Source of the DNA: a virus
Strand: one strand, 5' to 3'
DNA length: 39,274 bases
IMG/VR virus record: IMGVR_UViG_3300049847_000430
Span: 1-39,274 of that record
Below the pieces are notes generated by a model. It made no database searches. It was not told the DNA's origin and saw only the letters and a program-made list of their open reading frames with translations. Numbering within the stretch: position 1 is the first letter of the stretch; every line of letters starts with the position of its first letter. Of this stretch, positions 6,560-15,684 are shown piece by piece. Position numbers and translations under genes: made by a program.

Positions 6560-8232
6560 CCCTGGTTTGTTTTTACATAAAAAAAATTGTCATCAAAACA
6601 CATATCACCCAACTTTCCCACCGGGTCATTACAAGCTGAAGGCGTATAATACCCGAGCATAAAGTTACCCGTTTTTAATTTTACCGATATTCCCGGGTTT
6701 CCACTGATCAAAGTCTTATGAGCGATATAGTTTGTATCTGTCGAAATATTTAAAGTAAGATCGCCGTTACCATGATAATAATTCGGGTTTCCTGTCGAAG
6801 CAGAAATATTTCTTGCCATATTTCCATCCAAAGCGTTTTGCATATAAAAACCTGAGTAATAAGGAAAGACAACTGAGCCAGTCCACGGTAATGTTGAGAT
6901 ACCAAGTTTGGCCGGATTATAACCTTTTCCGATAAAATAAAAAGACTGATTGCCTGTTGAGTTGTCTGCAAAGAATTTCAAAGTCCTATCGGCTTCATAA
7001 TATTTTTCCTGAAAAGTTGAATGACCCGATTTTTCAGAGCCTAACTGTAAACCAAATTTATTATGAAAACCTGAAAAAGTCTTTACGCTATCAGCATCGA
7101 AGATTTTAATTCCAGCTCCTTTTAAAAGAACCTGATAAGCATTTGAAGATATCCAAATATCATTAGGACTCGAAAAGATTGCTCCCTGATCCCCTCCCCA
7201 ACAAATAGAAAACTGATTCATAATATTTGCTCCTTGTCCTCCCTCCGAATAACAACCAAAAAAAGAACTCGCCGTTGCCGTTCCGGCTACTACATAAGAA
7301 CCTGTTATCCAATAAGTATTTGAAGCCGACCATTGCGCCGGACTCACCGTACCAAAGACAGTCGAATTTAATACCCAATATTGATTCCAGTTGGGTGAAA
7401 CCGTCGGCTCAATTCCGATCTGTGAAGGATATTTAATTGCCTGATAAACTTTTCCATTGTAAGTACACCAAGACTTATCCCAACCTGTAGCTACTCGAAC
7501 GCCGTTGAAACTTGTATGACAGCCGTAAGCCATTCCGCCGAGGAAAGAATAATCTAAAATTCCACATTGCCCATTGGCTGTAAAATCACAGTTGTAAGCA
7601 CGCCAGTGATTGCTTTCATTTCCTGCTAAAAAAAGACCATTCTTTCCGTTATAATAACAAGTTACATTTTGTAATATTGAATTATTCGCATTACCTGAAT
7701 CACTTGTCACAATTGAAATTCCATTCCCCGAGAAATTATCAAAACCGCAATTATCTATGATCACTCTTGTATTTGTAAAAAGTCCATGAGCTGAACTATC
7801 TGTTGAAGTAAGAAAATTTCTTAAAGAAAGATTCCTTATCGTTACTGATCGTGCACCAAAGCCATTATTAGTTGCTCGTATGTCTATTCCTGAAGTACCT
7901 AAAAAATTAAGTTGAACCTCCTGGTAAGGAAAAAATCCTGCTCCGTCACCTTCTAAAATTACCGTTGATCTGATATTTATTGTACGTGAACATTTATAAA
8001 TACCCCTTTTAAATCTCACTGTTCCTTGACCGTAAGATTGAATACCCCAGTTTGTTCTGGCTGGCTGAAGAGCAACTAAAGCAGAATCTATGGCATCGGA
8101 GCAATCTATTTGGCCGGTCGGATCGGCTCCGAAATCATTAACATAAACAACCGTTGGCGCTGAGGAAGGTAAAGATTGTGAAAAAGTAAACTTAAAAAGT
8201 AAACAAAAAAAAACTGTTGTGATTTTTTTCAT
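6517..8232 (-). CDS. Pectate-lyase-3-type tailspike-like protein with signal peptide
   Basis: A 571-residue protein. I start it at MKKITTVFFCLLFKFTFSQ, which is a signal peptide with a predicted cut before Gln; the six codons upstream are not needed. Right after it comes VVYVNDFGADPTGQIDCSDA, the classic entry of pectate_lyase_3/GH28-type beta helices found in phage tailspikes. It is followed by QGTVRFKRGIYKCSRTINI and beta-helix turns (VTIRNLSLRNF, VIIDNCGFDNFSGNGISI, NSILQNVTCYYNGKNGLFL, NHWRAYNCDFTANGQCGIL). Such spikes bind or cleave surface polysaccharides. It lies between a long fibre-like protein and another beta-helix protein. The signal peptide is unexpected for a virion protein made in the cytoplasm. 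Confidence 0.78.
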   Translation of the reverse strand: MKKITTVFFCLLFKFTFSQSLPSSAPTVVYVNDFGADPTGQIDCSDAIDSALVALQPARTNWGIQSYGQGTVRFKRGIYKCSRTINIRSTVILEGDGAGFFPYQEVQLNFLGTSGIDIRATNNGFGARSVTIRNLSLRNFLTSTDSSAHGLFTNTRVIIDNCGFDNFSGNGISIVTSDSGNANNSILQNVTCYYNGKNGLFLAGNESNHWRAYNCDFTANGQCGILDYSFLGGMAYGCHTSFNGVRVATGWDKSWCTYNGKVYQAIKYPSQIGIEPTVSPNWNQYWVLNSTVFGTVSPAQWSASNTYWITGSYVVAGTATASSFFGCYSEGGQGANIMNQFSICWGGDQGAIFSSPNDIWISSNAYQVLLKGAGIKIFDADSVKTFSGFHNKFGLQLGSEKSGHSTFQEKYYEADRTLKFFADNSTGNQSFYFIGKGYNPAKLGISTLPWTGSVVFPYYSGFYMQNALDGNMARNISASTGNPNYYHGNGDLTLNISTDTNYIAHKTLISGNPGISVKLKTGNFMLGYYTPSACNDPVGKLGDMCFDDNFFYVKTNQGWKKLPFELICLSP

Positions 8233-8233
8233 A

Positions 8234-10234
8234 TTAATATTTTGAAACAACTACTCTGAAAGTTCCTGAAGCCGGATTAACGGCATTAACTAAATTATTA
8301 TTATTAAATCTTACCGTCACCGTATCGGCAGCACTCACCCAACCCCAATAAGCAACGTTATCGGTACCGCTCACACTTCCATTCGGCGCACCTACCGTAA
8401 CAGCATCACCCGTAGCCGCTCCCGTTACTGTAATTGTAAGATCGGTCGCAGCACCGGCATTTGTGTTAGCAAAATCAAGTGTTGCTGTTGCTGTAAGTGT
8501 TTTTTCAACACTATAAGTAACTCCGTTTGTTCTATAATAAATATTATGATCTGAACTTTTTGTCCATAAGTCGCCGGCATTGGGTGATGTTGGGTCAACG
8601 CCTTCCACTATTCTCATGGCAGAATTTCCAGTAACACTTGCTGCCACATGAAGAAAAGCTGTTGCAGTTGTTGAGCCACCAAAAAACCAAAGACCCCCGC
8701 TTGTCCAGGACGCATCAACGGCACTGGATAAGCCTAATATTTGACCACCTCCCAAACCTTCTAACTTTAAAACTCCAGGATTAGAAATTGTTTGATAGCC
8801 ATAATACATATAAGTAGAAACATTATTTGCCCAAACCCTGATTCCCTCTTTTGCTGTATTGGTTAATGACTGGACATTCAAAGCTGTGTTTGCATCTGCT
8901 GTGGGCGCACCCACATTAACAGTTCCCGCAGCTAAGATTCTAAACTTTTCAGTCATAGCAGCGCCAGCGGATTGAGTTTTGAAAATCAAATCACCCGCTT
9001 CACTGTTCGCCGTATTGGTTAGGCTTCCAATTGAAATTCCCGCCCTTGCTATTTGTCTCGTTCCATTTCCGGCAGCAAAAACAAGTCCATCACCATTTGT
9101 ATTGCCTTCAAAATACCATGCTTCTGCCCCCGCTGTTGTTGCACTCTCTGTCTGGAAAGCAATTTGAGCAGCCACATTTGAACCTCCATTTGTTGTACGG
9201 TAATTTGTAGTTGTTGAACTACCTATGACTAAATAAGTAGCTGCTGAACCAGCCGCTGAATTATATAATAATGTTGAAGCCCCTATTGTCGGAGCAAGCA
9301 ACTGTGAACCAGCAGTTACGACACCCGAAGAATTAACCTGAAGTCTATTTGTATAAGCACCGCCATTAATAGAAGATTGAAGCTGCCATGTTCCAGTGGG
9401 TGAAATTCCAGCCACAGGTAAAACATAAGCCATAAATTCCACGCTTTGTGAACTTCCTCCTCCGGCGTTCCATCCATTACCCTGCCATACAATAGGAGGA
9501 GAAATACTCTGCGTTCCCGCTCCCGCTGCTGTAGCATTGGAAAGATAAAGCCCATAAGTATCGGTGGCCGTTTCGGTATTCTGGTCTTTGGCTATTGTAA
9601 CAAGTCCGGTTAATGTTGATGTATTAAAACCAGCATTACCGGTGAATACATGGCCGCTTGAGGTATAGGTTATTATTCCTGTTTGCCCATCTCCATTAAT
9701 GGTGACTGACTTTCCAGTTCCCGCATCGGTACTATATAATTGGAAAATAACTTCATCTCCAGATACTCCACGCAATAATAATTGCGATGTTGCATTTGCA
9801 TCGTTTGCGGTCATTTGACCACTTGGAACGGTCGGATTGAGTAATAGTCTGGCATCGGTAACCGCTCCCACATTTGTAATATCGAGAGATTTATTACTTA
9901 AATCATGTGTTCTATTCCCGGTAAATGTCAAATCTGCATTTGCAAAATTTAATCCCACCGAATTAGTCGTGTCGTAAATCCTCACCCATCCCGATCCATT
10001 CCAGTAATGTATTCCTTTATTTCCACCAGTCGAATCAGCATAAAGAGCTCCAAAACCAACCCACTGACCTGTAGCCAATGAAGGTGTTCCGCCTGTTGGT
10101 ATATTCAAAGCTCTCGTTATTAATGCGAGCTGATTTCTTCTTTCATTAACAGTTACATAATTTACCACTGTTGTCGGCTGAGAATAACCAATAACCGACC
10201 ATAATAAGAAAGCTGAAAAAATAATCTTTTTCAT
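8234..10234 (-). CDS. Long fibre-like protein with signal peptide
   Basis: A 666-residue Ser/Thr/Ala/Gly-rich protein. It begins with a signal peptide (MKKIIFSAFLLWSVIGYS/Q). The mature N terminus resembles the adhesion-tip pattern ALYADSTGGNKGIHYWNGSG, WVRIYDTTNS. The long middle has repeated short strands and Asn/Gly turns, including 'LNVQSLTNTAKEGIRVW' and 'GNSAMRIVEGVDPTSP', then GDLWTKSSDHNIYYRTNG. The end is a compact beta domain (TLTATATLDFANTNAG, VTVRFNNNNLVNAVNP, GTFRVVVSKY). This is how trimeric tail fibres look, including the segment 'DLWTKSSDHNIYYRTNGVTY' often seen near fibre ends. It is the first of three adjacent exported-looking fibre/spike genes and follows the tail-tip genes. 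Host-range determination is the likely role. Confidence 0.7.
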   Translation of the reverse strand: MKKIIFSAFLLWSVIGYSQPTTVVNYVTVNERRNQLALITRALNIPTGGTPSLATGQWVGFGALYADSTGGNKGIHYWNGSGWVRIYDTTNSVGLNFANADLTFTGNRTHDLSNKSLDITNVGAVTDARLLLNPTVPSGQMTANDANATSQLLLRGVSGDEVIFQLYSTDAGTGKSVTINGDGQTGIITYTSSGHVFTGNAGFNTSTLTGLVTIAKDQNTETATDTYGLYLSNATAAGAGTQSISPPIVWQGNGWNAGGGSSQSVEFMAYVLPVAGISPTGTWQLQSSINGGAYTNRLQVNSSGVVTAGSQLLAPTIGASTLLYNSAAGSAATYLVIGSSTTTNYRTTNGGSNVAAQIAFQTESATTAGAEAWYFEGNTNGDGLVFAAGNGTRQIARAGISIGSLTNTANSEAGDLIFKTQSAGAAMTEKFRILAAGTVNVGAPTADANTALNVQSLTNTAKEGIRVWANNVSTYMYYGYQTISNPGVLKLEGLGGGQILGLSSAVDASWTSGGLWFFGGSTTATAFLHVAASVTGNSAMRIVEGVDPTSPNAGDLWTKSSDHNIYYRTNGVTYSVEKTLTATATLDFANTNAGAATDLTITVTGAATGDAVTVGAPNGSVSGTDNVAYWGWVSAADTVTVRFNNNNLVNAVNPASGTFRVVVSKY

Positions 10235-10491
10235 GTTTTATATTTTACACTTATTCGCTCTAAAGTATTTCGATCAATTCTCCCCACTGTTGCACCGAGA
10301 AAAGCATCTCTAAATAAAACTTTCCCCGAGGGAGAAAAAAAAACAAATTCCATATTACCAGGAGCAACAATCTGTTGCTTATAAACTATTCCGCTTCGTG
10401 TTATACAATGAATTTCGGTATAGATTAATTCAGGATCAATAAAATACTTCTGTCCCGGAAGCCCATAATAATATTTAATATGCATACTCAT
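10231..10491 (-). CDS. Small beta-rich virion protein, paralogue of the upstream protein's C-terminal domain
   Basis: An 86-residue protein, ATGA-coupled to both neighbours. Its core (ITRSGIVYKQQIVAPGNMEF, then SPSGKVLFRDAF and LERISVKYKT) aligns by eye with the C-terminal domain of the 238-residue protein encoded just upstream (VSRSGMTYYESGGSPGNMEF, ALGRIIFQYA, LEPVSIEYK). It therefore appears to be a free-standing copy of that domain, probably an Ig- or carbohydrate-module-like beta sandwich on the tail. A duplication followed by splitting is the simplest explanation. Exact role unknown. Confidence 0.65.
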   Translation of the reverse strand: MSMHIKYYYGLPGQKYFIDPELIYTEIHCITRSGIVYKQQIVAPGNMEFVFFSPSGKVLFRDAFLGATVGRIDRNTLERISVKYKT

Positions 10492-11204
10492 GTTTCGATC
10501 TTATATTCTATGCTTACGGGTTCTAAATCAGGAGCAGCCGAATTACCGGCATATTGAAATATAATTCGTCCTAAAGCACTGTTATATTGAAATTCCATAT
10601 TACCCGGGCTTCCTCCAGACTCATAATAAGTCATACCTGATCTGCTTACATGAAGTATCGTAATCGTCTCTCCGACTCCCGGAATAAGAAGAGCACTACT
10701 TGCATAAAGAACACCATCGGGAATAGTGGTATAAATTGTAGGCTCCTGCTCACAAGTTGGAGGCGTTGGATCAACAATCGTTGTACCGAAAGTCAGATTT
10801 CCAGTTATCCTTAAAGTCAGCGAAGATTGTGACCATTGAACTACATCTCTGTTCACGCTTGTATTTCGTATAAAAGCATCAAAGCTAATATAAGCTGTAT
10901 CTCCATCCTGATCTGTAAAAACAACGCGATAAGTATTTATTGTTCTTCTGACAGCGAGTTGCATGAAATAAAGAACACTCAGCCTGCCTTCCGTATTGTC
11001 CAAAACTGTCACGCCTGAAACATTCAGTAAGTAATTACTCATGCCAGGGACGTACTCTCTATCAGCTCCGCTGTTTACATGAGTGACCTCAATCTCATCC
11101 TGCTCGAGTGGAAGATCAGCCGCCTTGCCGCAAAAAATTGGGTAATAGTTGCCTGAGATAAGCATTGTCACAACTACATTTTTACCAGCGACTTTATTAG
11201 CCAT
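10488..11204 (-). CDS. Second tail-tube-like protein with added C-terminal domain
   Basis: A 238-residue protein. Residues 1-135 look like the phage tail-tube/major tail protein fold (VVVTMLISGNYYPIFCGKAA, then LEQDEIEVTHVNSGADREYV, VLDNTEGRLSVLYFMQLAVR, VVQWSQSSLTLRITGNL). Compare the candidate main tube protein at 16.1-16.5 kb (VPIAISTDGITYKNVVCKKL, ETDCGTLISTGASD, KVSATFTFNGSGDI). A Pro/Thr/Cys linker (VDPTPPTCEQEP) leads to a C-terminal beta domain at about 155-238, which recurs as the next gene and at the end of the head-closure-like protein. A tube-like protein encoded after the tail-tip gene may cap the tail or build the tip. It starts 2 bases downstream of the tail-tip stop. Confidence 0.6.
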   Translation of the reverse strand: MANKVAGKNVVVTMLISGNYYPIFCGKAADLPLEQDEIEVTHVNSGADREYVPGMSNYLLNVSGVTVLDNTEGRLSVLYFMQLAVRRTINTYRVVFTDQDGDTAYISFDAFIRNTSVNRDVVQWSQSSLTLRITGNLTFGTTIVDPTPPTCEQEPTIYTTIPDGVLYASSALLIPGVGETITILHVSRSGMTYYESGGSPGNMEFQYNSALGRIIFQYAGNSAAPDLEPVSIEYKIET

Positions 11205-11205
11205 C

Positions 11206-13551
11206 TTACTTAGTTAAATATTTAAACTCATGTTCATCGGTATAAATCTTTCCTATATCTGTTCGGTAATCTTCGATAAATACTCCCGACCATAGAGCTG
11301 TTTTCCAGTTTTGTTCAAACGAAATTAATAAAAAATAACGGTCATTGACGTGCGGGTTAGTATCTGTTAAGCTCCACTTATCAAGTGCATCAGGCCACAT
11401 TGAACCCAGTCCCAACGCTGAACTGGCTAAAATTCTATTGCCATTTCTGAATTGATTCCACACGGAAAAAGCTTGTATATAACCGTAAGAGTGAATATAA
11501 CTTGTATCCGGTGGAGGGCCTAAAGCCCAAGGAGCTGAAGCATACCACCTTGACGTTAAGATATATCTAGAACCATTGTAAACAAACATCGACCCTTTAA
11601 AAAGAGGCTTTGGTGAGTCCTGAATATAAGTTTGCTTTTCCCTCATCACATTAAAATAACCTTGTGGATCTTTGATTACTTTATTGTGAAATCGTTTATA
11701 CTTATCATAGACTCCGCCAATATAAGGATGATATTCAAAAGATAGATTCTGATAGTTAATATCAAAATCATCATAGGTTCCTGCTTGCTGATTAGCGGAA
11801 AAAAGTAATATTCTTATTTCTCCCTCCACAGGAATCGGAGCCGCGACCATTTCAAACGTCGTCCATTCTGTTTTCTTAGGGAAATTTGAATTGTCATAAA
11901 TAGCCCATTGAAGGCCATCTCTGAAAAGAGTAACATCATCGTTGGTTAGTTTCCATGATGTTTGAACATCTGTTAAGGTTTGATCCCAAACAATTCCAAG
12001 ATCACGATTACGCAAAATATAAACTGTCCCATCAATGCCATAAAGCAGAATCATACATACAAGTATAAACCCATCACCTGAAGTATCGGTCATAGCTCTG
12101 GCATCGAAGCGCCAGGTAAATCTGTCATTTAAAGAAATAGGTATAGGCTGACTTCGAATGTACTCAAAAGAACCCGTTGAGCTTGCTGGCTTAGTGAGCA
12201 TGATAAATCTTGTCAGCTCATCGCCGAATAAATTAAATGTTCTTAGAATGGCTGATTTAAAATTTGGCGTCGTGATCGAAGATCCCCAAAGTCTATATCC
12301 ATCCCAACAATCCAAATCATACGAAGTATAGTCAGTTCTTTGTACATCAGGATCACTCGTCTCGTCACCTCTTACATAGTCTATGTTACATGGTATTTCT
12401 GAAGGATAAGTAAAGTCGAAAATTTCTCTGACAAAAGCATAAGGACGATCATAACGCCTTAGAGCGTCGGCATTGGCGAGCCTTCGTGTCTCAGTAGCTC
12501 CGACTGACTTGGCGTAAGTAGTTGGTGAATTAAATCCTATTAAAACTCCATGTGTATTAAAAACACATTCATAGATTGGATTGTCGTCAAATTCGTCAAT
12601 TCGCATTATATACCATTTTCCTTTCCACTGAGTAAGAAAACAATCTTCGCCTAAAATCTTTTCTAAAACAGTATTACAATCTTCAGAAACTCCTATCTCT
12701 CTTTCAAACGTGAGAGCATCTAAATAAACTTTATCATAAAAATGACCATTACTCGTATTATCAGTAAACGTTGCTGTAACTCCTGTTTCGTGAACTATTC
12801 CGGTATATCTTATTCCTAACTCTCCTGCAACAGTAACTGTAAATGTTCCGTTATTGCTCGCCGTTCCTGAAATTGTTATCGATTGACCGACATAAAAAAA
12901 AGTATTTGAAGTAGTAAAATTTACTATCGGAACAGGGAAAGTATCGAAGTCAACTACGTCAGTAAAAGAAGTACCTCCATGTCTCAAATTGTTAATAACA
13001 ATTATATCGAGTAATAACCCTGTTTTTTTTAAAGACAGAGCGATCAACTCAGCTATTCGATATTTCCCAGAAGGATTCTCCCCTGCATCTGTAACTAAGT
13101 TTATATCTTTTAAAAGAGCTAAATGATCTGAAGCCGTTAAGACAACTACGTTGGGATCGGGTAAATGATCCTGCTGACTATCAGTAAGCATTAAGAACCC
13201 TTTAAAAATAAATTCACCGTCGGCTGTGATTTCGACATACCAGCGATTATCTGAACTATCAGCAAAAGTCAGAGAATCCTGAAAAGCATTTGCATCCGAT
13301 TTAAACTGTATGATAGCTTGCTTTGCTCTAATTGGAGTGAATTTATCTTCGTCATTGTTAATGATTTTTATTACCAGTGGATTGGCATCGGCCAGCAAAG
13401 GAATGATCTCTGGTGTATCTGAATCTTCAATTAAAGTCTCAGTATCTTTAATGTCCACTCTTAAAGCCTGTTCCGGTATTGTCAAAGAAGAAGAAAGCAC
13501 CGAAGGCACGGTATTCCATTCCAGTCGATATATAACGCCATATTGAGCCAT
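11206..13551 (-). CDS. Tail tip / baseplate hub protein
   Basis: A 781-residue protein directly after the tape measure gene (1-base overlap, TGATG). In siphophages this slot holds the distal tail and tail-associated hub proteins. The first about 180 residues (YGVIYRLEWNTVPSVLSSSL, VDIKDTETLIEDSDTPEIIP, DEDKFTPIRAKQAIIQF, EITADGEFIFKGFLMLTDSQ) have the duplicated beta architecture of tail-hub proteins in Bacteroidota phages. 'VLTASDHLALLKDINLV' and 'LEKILGEDCFLTQWKGKWYI' are further typical segments. A short Ig-like insertion (ITISGTASNNGTFTVTVAG) lies at about 210-260. The C-terminal third is beta-rich with many aromatic residues and could bind receptor. No peptidase motif is seen. Confidence 0.7.
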   Translation of the reverse strand: MAQYGVIYRLEWNTVPSVLSSSLTIPEQALRVDIKDTETLIEDSDTPEIIPLLADANPLVIKIINNDEDKFTPIRAKQAIIQFKSDANAFQDSLTFADSSDNRWYVEITADGEFIFKGFLMLTDSQQDHLPDPNVVVLTASDHLALLKDINLVTDAGENPSGKYRIAELIALSLKKTGLLLDIIVINNLRHGGTSFTDVVDFDTFPVPIVNFTTSNTFFYVGQSITISGTASNNGTFTVTVAGELGIRYTGIVHETGVTATFTDNTSNGHFYDKVYLDALTFEREIGVSEDCNTVLEKILGEDCFLTQWKGKWYIMRIDEFDDNPIYECVFNTHGVLIGFNSPTTYAKSVGATETRRLANADALRRYDRPYAFVREIFDFTYPSEIPCNIDYVRGDETSDPDVQRTDYTSYDLDCWDGYRLWGSSITTPNFKSAILRTFNLFGDELTRFIMLTKPASSTGSFEYIRSQPIPISLNDRFTWRFDARAMTDTSGDGFILVCMILLYGIDGTVYILRNRDLGIVWDQTLTDVQTSWKLTNDDVTLFRDGLQWAIYDNSNFPKKTEWTTFEMVAAPIPVEGEIRILLFSANQQAGTYDDFDINYQNLSFEYHPYIGGVYDKYKRFHNKVIKDPQGYFNVMREKQTYIQDSPKPLFKGSMFVYNGSRYILTSRWYASAPWALGPPPDTSYIHSYGYIQAFSVWNQFRNGNRILASSALGLGSMWPDALDKWSLTDTNPHVNDRYFLLISFEQNWKTALWSGVFIEDYRTDIGKIYTDEHEFKYLTK

Positions 13552-15359
13552 CAGATAAGACGATTATTTGCTTTATTAGCCAGCGATAAAATAGTTATTA
13601 AATCCTGGCCTCTCGTTACGGTTGTTCCTGTGACCCTTATTGACATACCACCGTTTTGAACACCTCCGCCAGCCAGTTTATGATTTGGAATTATTCTTCC
13701 GCCGGTATCGGGAATAAAAACCTCTCTGCCTTGTTCACCGACTAAAATAGGAACCCCTCCCTGAACCTGACCACCAGCGGCAAAACCTTTTATTCCACCC
13801 TGTAATGATTTTTGAAAAGCCGTTCCCAAAGCTGTCAAAGCTATTCCCGCTGCTATTGCAAGGAAAGGATTTTTAAAAAGATCACCTAAAGCCAATTTAA
13901 CCGCGATGGCAGTTGTACCAAGTTCAATTAAGTGCTGACCGATTGCTTTAATGGCTCCACCAATTGCAGCAGCAAAACCTTTAAAAGCTTCGGAAATATC
14001 GCCTCCCGAAAGCGCTGCGCCTATTCCTTCGCCAAGTCCTTTGAAGCCTTCTGTAAAGGCATCCTGAATATCCTGACTGATCTGCTCGGAAGCTTTGATA
14101 AGGTTTTTTTGTTCCGTTGTTAATTCAATTTTTGTATTAGCCTTTATTAAGATAGGATTATTCTTTGTTAACTTTTCGATTTCCTTCTGTAAGTTCTCGG
14201 AAATCTTCTGCGCCGGTTTTCCGAAATTTGTCGCCAGCGGATCGAGATTAATATCTTTTGAAATTCCGCTTAATGCCGACTTAAGTTCTTTGAGTGATTT
14301 TGCAATATCAGCCTCGATCTTCTGAGCATCTTTTTCCAAATTAGCCAATAGGCCAAGTTCAAAATCATAAAGCTCTTTTTGACGTTTAAGATAATCCTGA
14401 TAATCTTTTAATCTCTGTTGCTCGGCTTTCTTAGCATCTTCGTTTTTCTGTATGTGGATTTGCTGATAAAGAAGTCTTTGCTTTTCGCTTTCATCATTAA
14501 TCGTTTTTTCTATTTCTTTAAGTGCAGCGGCATTACTTTTTAAAGCCTTCTCTCTGTCTTTATCGTTTAACTCCTCGTCGTCATTGATTTTTTTTGCCTC
14601 CTCTAAATTCTTTTGTCGTTTCTCATTTAAAGTCAATAAAAGATCACTGATTGCAAGTACATCACCCTGCAGCGTTAAAACATCACCGACATTTAATGCC
14701 TTATTACGTAAGCTATTTAACTGGTTTAAAAAGTCAAGCTCAGAAACCAACCCCTTAACGCTTTCCTTTGCGTTGTTGATTTCTGCCTCATACCTTTCAA
14801 AAGCTTCTTTTGATCGCTCAGTCGCATCTTCGGTCTCAAATAATTTTTCTACTAAAAAACTCACTCCCGTAACCAGTAATCCAAGCCCAATACCCGAACC
14901 TATGGTCCCAGCAAGTTGTTTTAAACCGCCCTGCACAGATCCCTCTTGATTTTCCATCTGTTCGAAAGCGTGTATAATACTTTCAAGTGCATGAGTAATA
15001 TGTGAACTCTCCGCTGGAATAATCCCTAAAGATTTGGATAAGTTTAAAGCCGATGAGCTTGCCCTTAAAGATGAAACATGAACCTTTTCAAACTCCGGTG
15101 GAACATCTTTGATTTTCTGCTGAAGAGCAGTGATCGCTATGTTCAATTTAGCAATATCCTGTGGATCGGTCGTCTTGGATAAGATGCCTTTGAGTTGATT
15201 CAAAGCATCACCCATTGACCGGACGTTAAGAACGCCCTGCTGACCTAATTGCTTCAGAGCTGCATTGACAGCCGCCGAAGCATCCTCAACATCTTTAAAA
15301 GTTTGTACCGCCCCGGGAGCTGATACATCAATGACCGCTTTTAAAACATTATCTGCCAT
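13551..15359 (-). CDS. Tape measure protein
   Basis: A 602-residue protein that sets tail length and is threaded inside the tube. Long helical N-terminal half (FKDVEDASAAVNAALKQLG; AKLNIAITALQQKIKDV), a highly charged Lys/Glu coiled coil at about 215-345 (EEAKKINDDEELNDKDREK; LKDYQDYLKRQKELYDFE), then hydrophobic Ala/Gly-rich segments (IGAALSGG; AFKGFAAAIGGAIKAIG; PFLAIAAGIALTALGTAF). The end, GGIKGFAAGGQVQGGVPILV, GEQGREVFIPDTGG, is the usual tape-measure C terminus. About 1.5 Angstrom per residue would give a tail near 90 nm, a rough guide only. The upstream tail-chaperone frameshift product ends 11 bases inside this gene. Confidence 0.92.
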   Translation of the reverse strand: MADNVLKAVIDVSAPGAVQTFKDVEDASAAVNAALKQLGQQGVLNVRSMGDALNQLKGILSKTTDPQDIAKLNIAITALQQKIKDVPPEFEKVHVSSLRASSSALNLSKSLGIIPAESSHITHALESIIHAFEQMENQEGSVQGGLKQLAGTIGSGIGLGLLVTGVSFLVEKLFETEDATERSKEAFERYEAEINNAKESVKGLVSELDFLNQLNSLRNKALNVGDVLTLQGDVLAISDLLLTLNEKRQKNLEEAKKINDDEELNDKDREKALKSNAAALKEIEKTINDESEKQRLLYQQIHIQKNEDAKKAEQQRLKDYQDYLKRQKELYDFELGLLANLEKDAQKIEADIAKSLKELKSALSGISKDINLDPLATNFGKPAQKISENLQKEIEKLTKNNPILIKANTKIELTTEQKNLIKASEQISQDIQDAFTEGFKGLGEGIGAALSGGDISEAFKGFAAAIGGAIKAIGQHLIELGTTAIAVKLALGDLFKNPFLAIAAGIALTALGTAFQKSLQGGIKGFAAGGQVQGGVPILVGEQGREVFIPDTGGRIIPNHKLAGGGVQNGGMSIRVTGTTVTRGQDLITILSLANKANNRLI

Positions 15360-15684
15360 TTAATACGATTGGTGTATCAAAGTTATTATTTAAACTCTTT
15401 ACTAAGTCATATATCTCAGCATCAGTCATGGAATCTTCTGAGGTCATAAGCTCCTCATCGTAAGGAAGTGGGGAAAAATCAAAAACGGAAATAGGTTTTT
15501 CGACCCAGGAACAGTAAATATTATAGAAATTTCTCCTCTCTATTCTTTGCCGGTCAATTAATCCCTGAATAGTAAATAGAACTTCTTCAAAAGTGCTTTG
15601 CCAGAAAGTTTCAATATTTGGGTTTGCCGCGAGATAAAGACGTATAATATCAGGCCATTCTAATTGGCGACCGTTAGCTCCTGA
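15349..15684 (-). CDS. Frameshift extension of the tail assembly chaperone (GT-like)
   Basis: This frame is open from the A-rich slippery tract to a TAA inside the tape measure start, but has no good start of its own. It encodes 111 residues beginning SGANGRQLEWPDIIRLYLAA, with WVEKPISVFDFSPLPYDEEL and a C-terminal VKSLNNNFDTPIVLNGR. It is in the -1 frame relative to the upstream 132-residue chaperone. This is the arrangement of lambda G/GT and most siphophages: a minor fusion product, made by slippage just before the tape measure gene, helps assemble the tail. The fusion would be about 236 residues. Confidence 0.8.
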   Translation of the reverse strand, partial: SGANGRQLEWPDIIRLYLAANPNIETFWQSTFEEVLFTIQGLIDRQRIERRNFYNIYCSWVEKPISVFDFSPLPYDEELMTSEDSMTDAEIYDLVKSLNNNFDTPIVLNGR

